The notes beneath the pieces are model-generated. The model made no database searches and was not told the DNA's origin. It was given only the letters and a program-made list of their open reading frames with translations. Below, piece after piece: positions 8,304 through 16,697 of a stretch of DNA of 64,000 bases (position 1 is the stretch's first letter; every line of letters starts with the position of its first letter). A program made the translations under genes and the position numbers. Source of the stretch: Rubricella sp038526735. GTDB taxonomy: Bacteria; Pseudomonadota; Alphaproteobacteria; Rhodobacterales; Rhodobacteraceae. The stretch covers positions 9,121-73,120 of the forward strand of contig JBCBGM010000007.1 of assembly GCA_038526735.1 (NCBI GenBank). Reading direction: 5' to 3'.

Positions 8304-9152
8304 TCAATCCGCAGAATGGTCAGACTTTGGTGAGCCTTCGGGCATCTCAAAGGCCGTCAGAGCCTCTGCCAGACTGTGTTTTGCAGACCCCGGCTTGAGC
8401 GGTTTCTGCTGAGTGTCAGATGGCGCCCAACCGGTGAGCACGATCATCTCCACCGTCGCCGTGACCCGCCCATCCGCATCAGAATGGCGCTCTGCGTAAA
8501 GCTGCGCCGCCCGCATCAGCACATCCCGCCGCAGCGGCGCGCGCGAGCGGGCAAAGAGCGTGTTGACCTCCCCCATCGCTCGCAGATCGCGCATCAGGTG
8601 CAGAAGGCTTTCGTAGCTTAACGTCAGCGCAAAGGTATCGGCCACCGGCAGCGCAAAGCCTGCCCGCTGCAAAAGCCCGCCGACATCGCGGATCTCCGCC
8701 ATCGGATGCACCCGCGGGCTGACACCCCCGCGCAGCTCCGCCTCCGCCTCGGTCAACACGCCCCGCAACTCCCGAAGGCTGCGCCCGCCAAACAGCGCGG
8801 CCAGCAGCAGCCCGTCAGGCCGCAGCGCCCGCCGCATCTGGATAAGCTGCCCCACCGGGTCATTCTCGGCATGCAGATGCAGGCCCGAGATGACCAGGTC
8901 CTGCGCTTCAGCCTCTAGCCCGAGCACCTCTGCCTCGGCCACCTGCCGCGCCTCAATCCCCAAAACCTCTGCCCAGACATCCGCCGCCGCCCCCACGATC
9001 GCGGGCGCCGTAAAGGTTTTGTTAACCAACGCGAGCCTTTCCTGAACCTCCAGCGCCCCCTCACGGTGCAACACATCCGCAAAGCCCACCCGGCGCGCCC
9101 GTGTCTGGGCACGGGCGCGGGCTGCGGCGTCAAAGAGGGTTGGTCGCGTCAT
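8304..9152 (-). CDS. SAM-dependent methyltransferase-like protein (NDUFAF5/BioC-like)
   Basis: This 282-residue protein has the fold and length of the BioC/NDUFAF5-like group found next to comF and grxC in many alphaproteobacteria. The N-terminus (MTRPTLFDAAARARAQTRA) matches the family, so I use the ATG at 9152 and not the one three codons earlier. Supporting blocks are LVISGLHLHAENDPVGQLIQ and ALRPDGLLLAALFGG; the glycine-rich motif I is weak, as in the mitochondrial complex I factor NDUFAF5. In eukaryotes the relative modifies an arginine of a complex I subunit; a similar role here is only an inference. It is divergent from comF with a 39-base gap. Confidence 0.75.
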   Translation of the reverse strand: MTRPTLFDAAARARAQTRARRVGFADVLHREGALEVQERLALVNKTFTAPAIVGAAADVWAEVLGIEARQVAEAEVLGLEAEAQDLVISGLHLHAENDPVGQLIQMRRALRPDGLLLAALFGGRSLRELRGVLTEAEAELRGGVSPRVHPMAEIRDVGGLLQRAGFALPVADTFALTLSYESLLHLMRDLRAMGEVNTLFARSRAPLRRDVLMRAAQLYAERHSDADGRVTATVEMIVLTGWAPSDTQQKPLKPGSAKHSLAEALTAFEMPEGSPKSDHSAD

Positions 9153-9191
9153 ACAGCCCATCTAGGGCCCCAAAAGGACCGCCGCCAGCCC

Positions 9192-9920
9192 ATGCTCAGC
9201 TCCCTCGTTCCCACAAAGCTGCTCGACTTGCTCTATCCCCCCCGCTGCATGTCCTGCGACGCCGAAACCGATCAGGCCGAGGGGCTTTGCGGTGAGTGCT
9301 GGTCAGAGGTGAGCTTCATCAGCGGACCGGTCTGCGGATTCTGCGGTGTGCCGGTGCTGGCCGAGGGCCTGAGTTGTGAGGATTGCACCCAGCACCCGCC
9401 CAACTGGCAAGCAGGCCGCGCCGCCGTGCTCTATGACGGGGTCGGGCGCAAGCTGGTGCTGAATTTCAAGCACCACGACAGGCTCAACATGAGCACACCG
9501 CTCGCAATCTGGCTCAAACGCGCGGGCGGAGAATTGCTCGCCACCACAGACCTCCTCGTGCCCGTGCCCCTCCACTGGCAGAGGCGCATCAAACGCGGCT
9601 ACAACCAATCCGCCGAGCTCGCCCGCGCCCTCTCAAAACTCACAGACATCCCCGCCGCCCCCGATGCGCTGGAGCGTCGCCGCGCCACGCCACCCCTCGG
9701 AGGGCTCAGCCGCGAAGAGCGCACCCAAACGCTCAAAGACACCATTACCCTCTCAAAAACCGCCCAAGTTGAGGGAAAGTCCGTCATCCTGATCGACGAC
9801 GTGCTCACCACCGGCGCCACCGCCACAGCCTGCACCGAGGCGCTGCTGGCAGCGGGCGCGCGGCGGGTTTCCCTCCTCACGCTCGCGCGCGTTGCAAGGG
9901 GCCGGGATACCACCATATAA
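9192..9920 (+). CDS. comF: ComF family phosphoribosyltransferase-like protein
   Basis: The 242-residue protein begins with a double zinc-finger-like segment, CMSCD and CGEC, then CGFCGVPV and CEDC, followed by a phosphoribosyltransferase fold with the PRPP-loop sequence VILIDDVLTTGATATAC. In Gram-positive and some Gram-negative bacteria ComF takes part in DNA uptake and single-strand DNA handling; its job in alphaproteobacteria is not settled. The ATG at 9192 was chosen because it starts the conserved region; the upstream open frame lies inside the divergent methyltransferase. It leads the comF-grxC-amidase-marR series. Confidence 0.9.
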   Translation: MLSSLVPTKLLDLLYPPRCMSCDAETDQAEGLCGECWSEVSFISGPVCGFCGVPVLAEGLSCEDCTQHPPNWQAGRAAVLYDGVGRKLVLNFKHHDRLNMSTPLAIWLKRAGGELLATTDLLVPVPLHWQRRIKRGYNQSAELARALSKLTDIPAAPDALERRRATPPLGGLSREERTQTLKDTITLSKTAQVEGKSVILIDDVLTTGATATACTEALLAAGARRVSLLTLARVARGRDTTI

Positions 9921-9949
9921 CCTCCGGAAACCGCCCGCCGGAGGCTACA

Positions 9950-10207
9950 ATGCAAGCTGTTGAAATCTACACCTCACCGATCTGCGGCTTTTGCCACGCC
10001 GCAAAGCGCCTGCTCACCTCCAAGGGAGTGAGCTTTGCCGAAGTTGATGTGCTGCAAAACCCTGACCGCAAGCCCGAGATGATCCAGCGTGCAGGCGGCA
10101 AGCGCACGGTGCCGCAAATCTTTATCGGCGACACCCATGTCGGGGGCTGCGATGACCTCTACGCGCTTGACCGCGCTGGAAAGCTCGACGCGCTTCTGGC
10201 CGCCTAA
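9950..10207 (+). CDS. grxC: Glutaredoxin 3 (GrxC)
   Basis: This 85-residue monothiol/dithiol oxidoreductase reduces protein disulfides using glutathione. The active site is C12-G-F-C15, where most GrxC proteins carry CPYC; CGFC-type variants do occur in Rhodobacterales. The glutathione-binding TVPQIFI and GGCDDLYAL motifs are present, and the length is normal. An upstream GGAGG supports the ATG at 9950. Glutathione itself is made partly by gshB at 46626-47567. Confidence 0.95.
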   Translation: MQAVEIYTSPICGFCHAAKRLLTSKGVSFAEVDVLQNPDRKPEMIQRAGGKRTVPQIFIGDTHVGGCDDLYALDRAGKLDALLAA

Positions 10208-10210
10208 GAG

Positions 10211-11044
10211 ATGCTCGCCACCGCCCTGGTCCAGCTCACCTCCAGCGATGAGCCTGATGACAACGCCCGCATGGCAGATGCCCGCGTGGCAGAGGCGGCC
10301 GCCGCTGGGGCCTCGCTCATCCTAACGCCCGAGGTCACGAACTGCGTCTCTTCCTCTCGCGCGCGCCAACGGGCCGTGCTCAAGACGGAAGAGAATGACC
10401 GCACACTCGCCATCCTGCGCGAACGCGCCGCCAAAGACGGCGTCTGGGTGCTCATCGGTTCGCTCGCGCTCAAAGTCCCGGGCCAAGACCGCTTCGCAAA
10501 CCGCTCAATTCTGATCAATCCCGCCGGTGAGATTACGGCACGCTACGACAAGGCGCATATGTTCGACGTCGATGTCGATCCGGCCAACACTTTCCGCGAG
10601 AGCGAGGGATACGCGCCCGGCGACCACCTCACCTGCACCCAAGGCCCCGAGGGCAGCACGCTCGGCCTCAGCATCTGCTACGACATGCGGTTCCCAGAGA
10701 TGTTCCGCCGCCTCGCCGTCGCGGGCGCCAACATCATCACTGTGCCCGCAGCCTTTACGGTGCCCACAGGCCGCGCGCATTGGGATGTGCTCCTGCGCGC
10801 CCGCGCGATCGAGACCGGAGCCTTCATCCTCGCCCCCGCCCAAACCGGCCACCACCCCACCCGCGAGGGCCGCAAACGCGAGAGCTGGGGCCGCTCGCTC
10901 GCCGTCGCCCCCTGGGGGGAGGTGCTGGCCAACGCGGGCCCCGCACCCGGCGTCACCCTTGTAGACCTCGACCTCTCCCGCGTCACCGACGCGCGCCAAC
11001 GCGTGCCCTCCCTCCGCCACAGCCGCCCCCTCTACGGCCCATGA
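10211..11044 (+). CDS. Carbon-nitrogen hydrolase (Nit1/Nit2-like amidase)
   Basis: A 277-residue nitrilase-superfamily amidase. The catalytic triad is visible as E41 (LTPEVTNC), K113 (RYDKAHMFDVD) and C155 (LSICYDMRFPE). The DVDVDP segment after the lysine and the FPE after the cysteine point to the Nit branch, whose best-known members hydrolyse deaminated glutathione as a repair reaction. A glutathione link fits its position 3 bases behind grxC, but the substrate is inferred. Its stop codon overlaps the start of the MarR gene by the ATGA type. Confidence 0.88.
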   Translation: MLATALVQLTSSDEPDDNARMADARVAEAAAAGASLILTPEVTNCVSSSRARQRAVLKTEENDRTLAILRERAAKDGVWVLIGSLALKVPGQDRFANRSILINPAGEITARYDKAHMFDVDVDPANTFRESEGYAPGDHLTCTQGPEGSTLGLSICYDMRFPEMFRRLAVAGANIITVPAAFTVPTGRAHWDVLLRARAIETGAFILAPAQTGHHPTREGRKRESWGRSLAVAPWGEVLANAGPAPGVTLVDLDLSRVTDARQRVPSLRHSRPLYGP

Positions 11045-11490
11045 CCGAGCAAGACCCCCTGGCCATCGCGCTCCTCAGCGAGGTGCACGCGCTCGACACG
11101 CTCGTGCGCGCCCGGTTGCAAAAGTCCTTGCCCAAGAACATGGACCTCAGCCATTTCATCCTGCTCAACCACTTCGCGCGGCTTGGCGGAGAGCGCACCC
11201 CCGCCCAACTCGCCCGCCTCTTTCACGTCACACGCGGCACGATGACCAACACCCTGCGCCGGCTCGAGGCCGCAGGCTACATCCACATACGCCCCGACTG
11301 GGAAGATGCCCGCCGCAAATGGGTGACGATCTCCCCCTCCGGCCGCGCCGCCCGCGATGACGCGCTCTCGCGCATCACCCCGGTGTTTTACGATGTGATG
11401 GAGAGCGTGGGCCGCGACGACCTGAGAGAGATCCTCCCCGTCCTCAGGTCCCTCCGAAGCTACCTCTCAGAGCTTGAAGACCGCCGCTAA
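11041..11490 (+). CDS. MarR family transcriptional regulator
   Basis: A 149-residue winged-helix regulator. The HTH core reads RTPAQLARLFHVTRGTMTNT, followed by LRRLEAAGYIHIRPDWEDAR, the characteristic recognition helix and wing of MarR proteins. The start at 11041 overlaps the amidase stop, so the two are translationally coupled. The ligand and targets are unknown; a local role in the comF-grxC-amidase unit is possible but not shown. It converges on ubiG, and the ends overlap by three bases. Confidence 0.9.
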   Translation: MTEQDPLAIALLSEVHALDTLVRARLQKSLPKNMDLSHFILLNHFARLGGERTPAQLARLFHVTRGTMTNTLRRLEAAGYIHIRPDWEDARRKWVTISPSGRAARDDALSRITPVFYDVMESVGRDDLREILPVLRSLRSYLSELEDRR

Positions 11491-12230
11491 GCGGCCTCTT
11501 TCAGGCTGGTGGTGACGTAATTCATGCTCAGATCGCGCGGGCTGAGCGACCAGCTCCAGGTGACTGGATTAAAGACCATCCCCGTGCGATCCACCGGATC
11601 AAGCCCAGCCCCTTCGAGCATCCCAAACAACTCATCCGGCGTGATGAACTTGCGCCAATCATGGGTGCCCTTGGGCAGCCAGCGCAGCACATATTCCGCG
11701 CCGATAATGCCCATCACAAAGCTCTTGGGGTTTCGGTTGAGGGTCGAGGTCAGCATCATCCCGCCGGGCTTGAGCAGTTGGGCACAACTCGCCAGATATT
11801 CCGACGGGTCCGCCACATGCTCGACCACTTCCATATTCAGCACCACATCAAACTGCTCGCCCGCAGCGACCAAATCCTCCGCCGTGGTGTGCCGGTAATC
11901 AATCGCCAGACCCGATTGCTCGGCATGGATACGCGCGACCGGAATGTTCCGCTCCGCCGCATCCGCGCCCACAACCTCGGCCCCCAGCCGCGCCATCGGT
12001 TCAGAGAGCAAACCACCCCCGCAGCCGATATCCAAGAGCCGCAACCCCTCAAACGGGCGGTCTGCCGTCAGATCGCGCCCAAACTCCGCCGCGATCTGGC
12101 GGGTGATGTAGTCAAGCCGCGTCGGGTTGAGCATGTGCAGCGGCTTGAACTTGCCCGTCTCGTCCCACCATTCCGCCGCCATCGCCTCAAATTTCGCGAC
12201 CTCGCCAGCGTCGATGCTTGTCGTGCTCAT
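11487..12230 (-). CDS. ubiG: Ubiquinone biosynthesis O-methyltransferase UbiG
   Basis: UbiG carries out both O-methylations in ubiquinone synthesis. The 247-residue protein has motif I as LLDIGCGGGLLSEPMARLGA and post-I as VVGADAAERNIPVA; the amphipathic membrane-binding segment near the C-terminus is consistent with the family (THDWRKFITPDEL). The ATG at 12230 (MSTTSIDAGEVAKFEAMAAE) fits the conserved start better than one eight codons upstream. The gene stands alone on the minus strand, divergent from the peptidase gene. Confidence 0.96.
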   Translation of the reverse strand: MSTTSIDAGEVAKFEAMAAEWWDETGKFKPLHMLNPTRLDYITRQIAAEFGRDLTADRPFEGLRLLDIGCGGGLLSEPMARLGAEVVGADAAERNIPVARIHAEQSGLAIDYRHTTAEDLVAAGEQFDVVLNMEVVEHVADPSEYLASCAQLLKPGGMMLTSTLNRNPKSFVMGIIGAEYVLRWLPKGTHDWRKFITPDELFGMLEGAGLDPVDRTGMVFNPVTWSWSLSPRDLSMNYVTTSLKEAA

Positions 12231-12305
12231 CGGGTGCTCTCCCATCTCTCGCAATTCTCTTTGGCGTGGATTTTCATCGCCGTCGCATTAAGACATAGTG
12301 CGTCC

Positions 12306-13280
12306 ATGCGCGAGAACGTCCACGCCTCCCCCGCGGCCCCACGCCGCAATCTGTACCCGGCACGCGAACCGTTCCGGCAACGGTTCCTTGATGTGCCCGG
12401 TGGCCATCGGATTTATCTCGAAGAGGCGGGCAAGCAAGACGGCGTGCCCGTTGTTGTGCTGCACGGCGGCCCGGGGGGCGGGTGTTCCCCCGCCATGCGC
12501 CGCTTCTTTGACCCAGGTTATTACCGCGCCGTCCTGTTTGATCAACGCGGCTGCGGCCGCTCTACGCCCCATGCCTCCGTCGATAACAACACCACATGGG
12601 ACCTTGTGGGCGACATCGAGCGCATTCGCGTGCAGCTTGGCATCGAGCGCTGGTTCGTCTTCGGCGGCAGCTGGGGCGCGACCCTGGCGTTGACCTACGC
12701 CCAGACCCACCCCGAGCGGGTGATGGGGCTTATTTTGCGCGGCGTCTTCCTCATGACGCAACGCGAGCTTGATTGGTTTTACCAAGGCGGCGTCTCTGCG
12801 TTCTTCCCAGAGGAGTGGGAGCGGTTCACCTCGCTCGTGCCAATGGAAGAGCGCCACGACATCATCGCCGCCTACAACCGCCGCCTCTTTGGCCCCGACC
12901 GGGCAGAGCAGGTGCGCTACGCCCGTGCATGGGCGGCATGGGAGAGCAACCTTGCCGCCATCTCCGCCCCCGGACGTTCCTCCGGCGGATCGGGCGAATA
13001 TGCGCGTGCCTTTGCCCGGCTGGAGAACCACTACTTCAGCCACCAAGGCTGGCTTGCGGAAGACAACCACCTCCTGCGCCGCGCAGAGCGCCTCAAGGGT
13101 ATCCCAGGCTATATCGTGCAGGGCCGTTACGACATGATCTGCCCGCCGCAATCCGCGTGGTCCCTGCACCGCGCCTGGCCCGATTCAGACCTGCGCGTCG
13201 TGCCTGGCGCCGGCCATGCCCTCTCTGAGCCGGGCATTGCCGCCGAGCTTGTCTCGATCATGGATGAGCTGCGCGCCTAA
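12306..13280 (+). CDS. pip: Proline iminopeptidase (S33)
   Basis: An alpha/beta-hydrolase of 324 residues that removes N-terminal proline from peptides. The oxyanion segment HGGPGGGCSP, the nucleophile elbow GGSWGATLAL, the cap sequence WAAWESNLA and the histidine segment GAGHALSEPG are all present. The ATG at 12306 is used because the conserved sequence begins right after it; the longer frame upstream is a shadow of the divergent ubiG gene. No operon partner is evident. Confidence 0.94.
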   Translation: MRENVHASPAAPRRNLYPAREPFRQRFLDVPGGHRIYLEEAGKQDGVPVVVLHGGPGGGCSPAMRRFFDPGYYRAVLFDQRGCGRSTPHASVDNNTTWDLVGDIERIRVQLGIERWFVFGGSWGATLALTYAQTHPERVMGLILRGVFLMTQRELDWFYQGGVSAFFPEEWERFTSLVPMEERHDIIAAYNRRLFGPDRAEQVRYARAWAAWESNLAAISAPGRSSGGSGEYARAFARLENHYFSHQGWLAEDNHLLRRAERLKGIPGYIVQGRYDMICPPQSAWSLHRAWPDSDLRVVPGAGHALSEPGIAAELVSIMDELRA

Positions 13281-13397
13281 ACGGCGGTTGCACGGCCCTC
13301 AACAAACGTTCAACACCCCGTCATCCCGGCGGAGAGACCGTCGGAAATGTCACGCCCCTGCGTTTAGATAGGGGTGAACATCAGACGGAGCCGCCCC

Positions 13398-14042
13398 ATG
13401 CCCAGCCTCATCCGCCCCGCCCTCGTTGGCGTTATTGCCCTCACCGGTCTCGCCGCCTGCGGTGAAAGCCTCAGCAGAGGAGAACAGGGCGCCATTATCG
13501 GGGCCATCGCCGGAGCCGCCGCCGGAAACGCCATCGACAGCAACGAACCGCGCGGCGCGATCCTCGGCGCGATTGCGGGTGCCGCTGTGGGCGGTGCTGC
13601 TGGTAACCTCCTCGATGAGCAGGAGCGCAAACTGCAGGAAGACCTTGCAGGATCTGGCATTGAGATTGAAAACACCGGCACCGATCTGCGCCTCACCGCT
13701 GACAGTTCTGCCGTGCCCTTTGCCTTCGACAGCGCAGAGCTCACCCCCAACGCCCGCCTGCAAATCGTCACCATCGCCGACACGCTCGCAGCCTATCCCA
13801 GCACTCGCGTTGAGGTCGTGGGCCACACCGACAGCGTTGGGGCTGCTGATTACAACATGTCCCTCTCCGAGCGCCGCGCGCGCAGCGTGATCGGCGTGCT
13901 GGAGGGCAACGGCGTGAGCGGCGGGCGGCTCTCAGCCTTCGCCGCCGGAGAGAATGAGCCGATTGCCAGCAACGACACCGAGAGTGGCCGGGCTCGCAAC
14001 CGGCGCGTCGAGATCATCATCATCCCGCCGCAGCAGGGCTGA
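13398..14042 (+). CDS. OmpA-family lipoprotein with glycine-zipper domain
   Basis: The N-terminus is a lipoprotein signal ending LTGLAAC, giving a lipidated cysteine at about residue 19. A glycine zipper follows, with alternating GAIIGAIAGAAAG and GAILGAIAGAAVGG helices that can insert into membranes. The C-terminal half is an OmpA-like peptidoglycan-binding domain with VVGHTDSVGAADYN and the closing SGRARNRRVEI. This layout resembles YiaD and Pal-like proteins. The start at 13398 is set by the signal peptide. The protein probably tethers the outer membrane to peptidoglycan; the 214-residue length is normal. Confidence 0.9.
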   Translation: MPSLIRPALVGVIALTGLAACGESLSRGEQGAIIGAIAGAAAGNAIDSNEPRGAILGAIAGAAVGGAAGNLLDEQERKLQEDLAGSGIEIENTGTDLRLTADSSAVPFAFDSAELTPNARLQIVTIADTLAAYPSTRVEVVGHTDSVGAADYNMSLSERRARSVIGVLEGNGVSGGRLSAFAAGENEPIASNDTESGRARNRRVEIIIIPPQQG

Positions 14043-14122
14043 TTTCGGAGGTGGGGGAGGTCTCGGGCCTGTGTCAAACTGGTCCGAGATCGTACTAACT
14101 TCGTTAATTCTGTTAACCCACT

Positions 14123-14178
14123 TTGCAGAAATGCAGGACTGGCGGTTAACGAGACCTTTCGGTCCTGCAATTCTGCAA
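14123..14178. repeat. Long imperfect inverted repeat between convergent genes
   Basis: The arms TTGCAGAAATGCAGGAC (14123-14139) and GTCCTGCAATTCTGCAA (14162-14178) are complementary at 16 of 17 positions across a 22-base spacer. The element lies between the convergent OmpA-like and pyrE genes. It could act as a two-way terminator, but neither side has a T-run. The repeated TTGCAG/CTGCAA half-sites also look like an operator. Confidence 0.55.
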
Positions 14179-14203
14179 CGCGGTTTTAGGGGTTTGGAAA
14201 GGC

Positions 14204-14899
14204 TCAGACCGACTTTTCGGCCACCCCTCCATGCGCCGCAGACCACGGCAGCGGGTCATTCAGGAACGCCTCAACCGCATCCAAAGTCGCTGCATCAAAG
14301 AGCTGTTTTTCGCGCGCAACCTCCAGCACATCCCACCAGGTCACCAGCCAATGAAGCTGGATATCCGACTTCGCGAGCGCCTCTGGCGTGTCTTTGAAGA
14401 TGTCGTAGTAGAACACGACAAAGGTGTGGCGGCACTCTGCCCCCGCCTCGCGGATCGCCTCGACGAAATTGACCTTAGAGCCGCCATCCGTCGCCAAATC
14501 TTCAACCAAAAGAACACGTTGGCCCTCAGAGATGGCTCCTTCGATCCGTGCATTGCGGCCAAAACCTTTCGGCTTTTTGCGGACATATTGCATCGGCAGC
14601 GCCATGCGATCAGCGATCCAGGCGGCGAACGGAATGCCTGCTGTCTCTCCGCCCGCGACCGCGTCAAACGCCTCGAACCCAACATCGCGGGTGATCTTGG
14701 CGCAGGCAAAATCCATCAGTGCAGAGCGAATACGCGGAAACGAGATCAGCTTGCGCCCGTCGATATAGACCGGCGATGCGATGCCCGATGTAAAGATATA
14801 CGGCTCATCCGCCCGAAAATGCACCGCACCGATTTCCCACAACATCTGGGCCGCAAGCCGGGCCATTTCTCTATCTGTGGGGTATGTGTTGCTAAACAT
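14204..14899 (-). CDS. pyrE: Orotate phosphoribosyltransferase PyrE
   Basis: PyrE joins orotate to PRPP to make OMP in pyrimidine synthesis. The 231-residue protein carries the PRPP motif VLLVEDLATDGGSK and the orotate-binding FTSGIASPVYIDGRKL. The start is placed at 14899 (MFSNTYPTDREMA) because the sequence before it, although open, is low-complexity. Length and sequence fit the longer alphaproteobacterial form with an N-terminal extension. It is followed in the same direction, upstream on the plus coordinates, by a small exported protein gene and by pyrC, so a pyrimidine grouping is plausible. Confidence 0.95.
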   Translation of the reverse strand: MFSNTYPTDREMARLAAQMLWEIGAVHFRADEPYIFTSGIASPVYIDGRKLISFPRIRSALMDFACAKITRDVGFEAFDAVAGGETAGIPFAAWIADRMALPMQYVRKKPKGFGRNARIEGAISEGQRVLLVEDLATDGGSKVNFVEAIREAGAECRHTFVVFYYDIFKDTPEALAKSDIQLHWLVTWWDVLEVAREKQLFDAATLDAVEAFLNDPLPWSAAHGGVAEKSV

Positions 14900-14952
14900 C
14901 TCGGGCTCCATCGCAGCGGTTGTGCCGCAATAACAGGCCCGAAAGGGCTGCG

Positions 14953-15525
14953 CTACTGCGGGATCGCGTCCGCGTTGATGCCAAAGGTGATGGCGCCAAT
15001 CGGTTGCCCGGTTTCGGGGTCGAGCACCGTTTTCGAGACCTGCGTCTGCCATTGCTGCGTGGAGTCATCGAACTCTATGTCACTGATATGTATGGCATTT
15101 GGACCAACGAGATAGGTATCCTGGTACTTGGCCTCATCCCCCTGATAATAATCAGAAGTTGGGTCTGAGATGGCGACGTTCAGACCGAATGCGTCCATCA
15201 AAATGATCTCTGTGATCACCCCGTTTGAAAGCTCCCGCCGCTCGCGCATCAAGATACTCGCCTGCCGATCGAGCAAATCCCAGATCATCGGGCCCGCCCC
15301 ATCTTGAGAGATCCAACGTTTGTCGAGCCCCTCGATGCGCAGCATCGACATGCCATCGTTGATTTCGTTCTGCTCGTTGATCGCAAAAATCAGGTCCGGA
15401 TCATCAATCCAAGCCTGCAGTTCAGAGTCCACGATGCTCTGCACCAACTCTGCATAGGGTTTGTCTTGGGCGATTGCGGTGGTTGCGGTGAACACGGTAA
15501 AAAGTAGAGCGAGCATCATGCGCAT
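14953..15525 (-). CDS. Small periplasmic protein with cache-like (PDC) sensor fold
   Basis: This 190-residue protein starts with a signal peptide, MRMMLALLFTVFTATTAIA, and the mature part reads like a stand-alone PDC or cache sensor domain. The segment LMDAFGLNVAISDPTSDYYQGDEAK is the typical core of such extracellular domains in chemoreceptors and histidine kinases. It ends GQPIGAITFGINADAIPQ, also cache-like. There is no attached signalling domain, so it may be a ligand-binding partner. It lies between pyrC and pyrE on the same strand; the functional link to pyrimidines is unknown. Confidence 0.7.
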   Translation of the reverse strand: MRMMLALLFTVFTATTAIAQDKPYAELVQSIVDSELQAWIDDPDLIFAINEQNEINDGMSMLRIEGLDKRWISQDGAGPMIWDLLDRQASILMRERRELSNGVITEIILMDAFGLNVAISDPTSDYYQGDEAKYQDTYLVGPNAIHISDIEFDDSTQQWQTQVSKTVLDPETGQPIGAITFGINADAIPQ

Positions 15526-15596
15526 TGGGGGCGCCTCCTCTTTTTGTGGAGACGATACTGCCGAAACCATGTGGCGTCAAAGTGACGCAGACTTGG

Positions 15597-16631
15597 CTAC
15601 CGTGCGACGCGCCAGTGCAAATCAAAGCCCGGATCGAAAATGGTGATTGGCCCCTCGCCGGATTTGATGTGGTTGGGATAATCCGGCGCAACGCGCTCTA
15701 AAGTCACAATTTCTTCGGCTACGGGCAGGCCGTAGAACCCCGCGCCGTGTTCAGAGACGAAGCCCGCAAGCTTGTCCAAAGCGCCCTCATCTTCAAACAC
15801 CTGCGCGACACAGGCGAGCGTGTTGGTTGCCGAAAACACGCCCGCACAGCCGCATTCGCTCAGCTTGTTGGGGTCGGTGTGGGGGGCTGAGTCGGTTCCT
15901 AGAAAAAACCGCTTATCCCCAGAGGTGGCCGCTTTGCGCAGCGCGTGTTGATGCTCTCTGCGTTTGGCGACGGGCAAGCAGTAGTAATGCGGGCGGATAC
16001 CGCCAACGAGCAGGTGATTGCGGTTGATGATCAGGTGATGGGTGGTGATCGTCGCGCCCAACCCCTCCTCCACCGAAGAGGCATACTCCACGCCCTGCAT
16101 GGTCGTAATATGCTCCATCACCACCCGAAGGCCCGGCACCCGCTGGCGCAGAGGGTCTAGGACGGTGTCGATGAAGACCGCCTCGCGGTCGAAAATGTCG
16201 ATGTCGTGAGTGGTTACCTCGCCATGGACGCAGAGCGGGCAGCCAATCTCTGCCATCCGCTCCAGCACGGGGATCACCTTCTCAATGTCACGCACACCAG
16301 AGGCGGAATTGGTCGTGGCCCCCGCCGGATAGAGCTTAACAGCGGTGATCAGGCCAGAGGCATGGGCGGCGGCGAGGTCATCCGGGTCTGTGCTCTCAGT
16401 CAGGTAGAGGGTCATGAGCGGCTGAAAGGTCATCCCCTCGGGCAGCGCCGCCATGATCCGGTCGCGGTAGGCCGCCGCATCATCCCCGCGCACCACAGGT
16501 GGCACGAGGTTGGGCATGATGATCGCCCGGCCAAAATCCCGCGCGGTCTCTGGCAAAACGGCCTCTAACACCGCGCCGTCGCGCAGGTGGAGGTGCATGT
16601 CATCGGGGCGCGGAAGGGTGATACGATCCAT
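15597..16631 (-). CDS. pyrC: Dihydroorotase PyrC
   Basis: A class II dihydroorotase of 344 residues, which closes carbamoyl-aspartate to dihydroorotate. The metal-binding DMHLHLRDG appears at residues 11-19, and further zinc ligands are suggested by the CVHGEV, MEHI and HHL segments. The carboxylated lysine sits in the TAVKLYPAGATTNS block near 100, and DSAPH near the C-terminal third carries the catalytic aspartate. The length and blocks fit the E. coli-type enzyme. It is near pyrE on the same strand. Confidence 0.96.
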   Translation of the reverse strand: MDRITLPRPDDMHLHLRDGAVLEAVLPETARDFGRAIIMPNLVPPVVRGDDAAAYRDRIMAALPEGMTFQPLMTLYLTESTDPDDLAAAHASGLITAVKLYPAGATTNSASGVRDIEKVIPVLERMAEIGCPLCVHGEVTTHDIDIFDREAVFIDTVLDPLRQRVPGLRVVMEHITTMQGVEYASSVEEGLGATITTHHLIINRNHLLVGGIRPHYYCLPVAKRREHQHALRKAATSGDKRFFLGTDSAPHTDPNKLSECGCAGVFSATNTLACVAQVFEDEGALDKLAGFVSEHGAGFYGLPVAEEIVTLERVAPDYPNHIKSGEGPITIFDPGFDLHWRVAR

Positions 16632-16697
16632 GGGAAGGCTCCTTTGCGCGGCACCCTAAAGTCCGCGCAAAGGGGCAGCAATAGGACCAAGAGCGCC

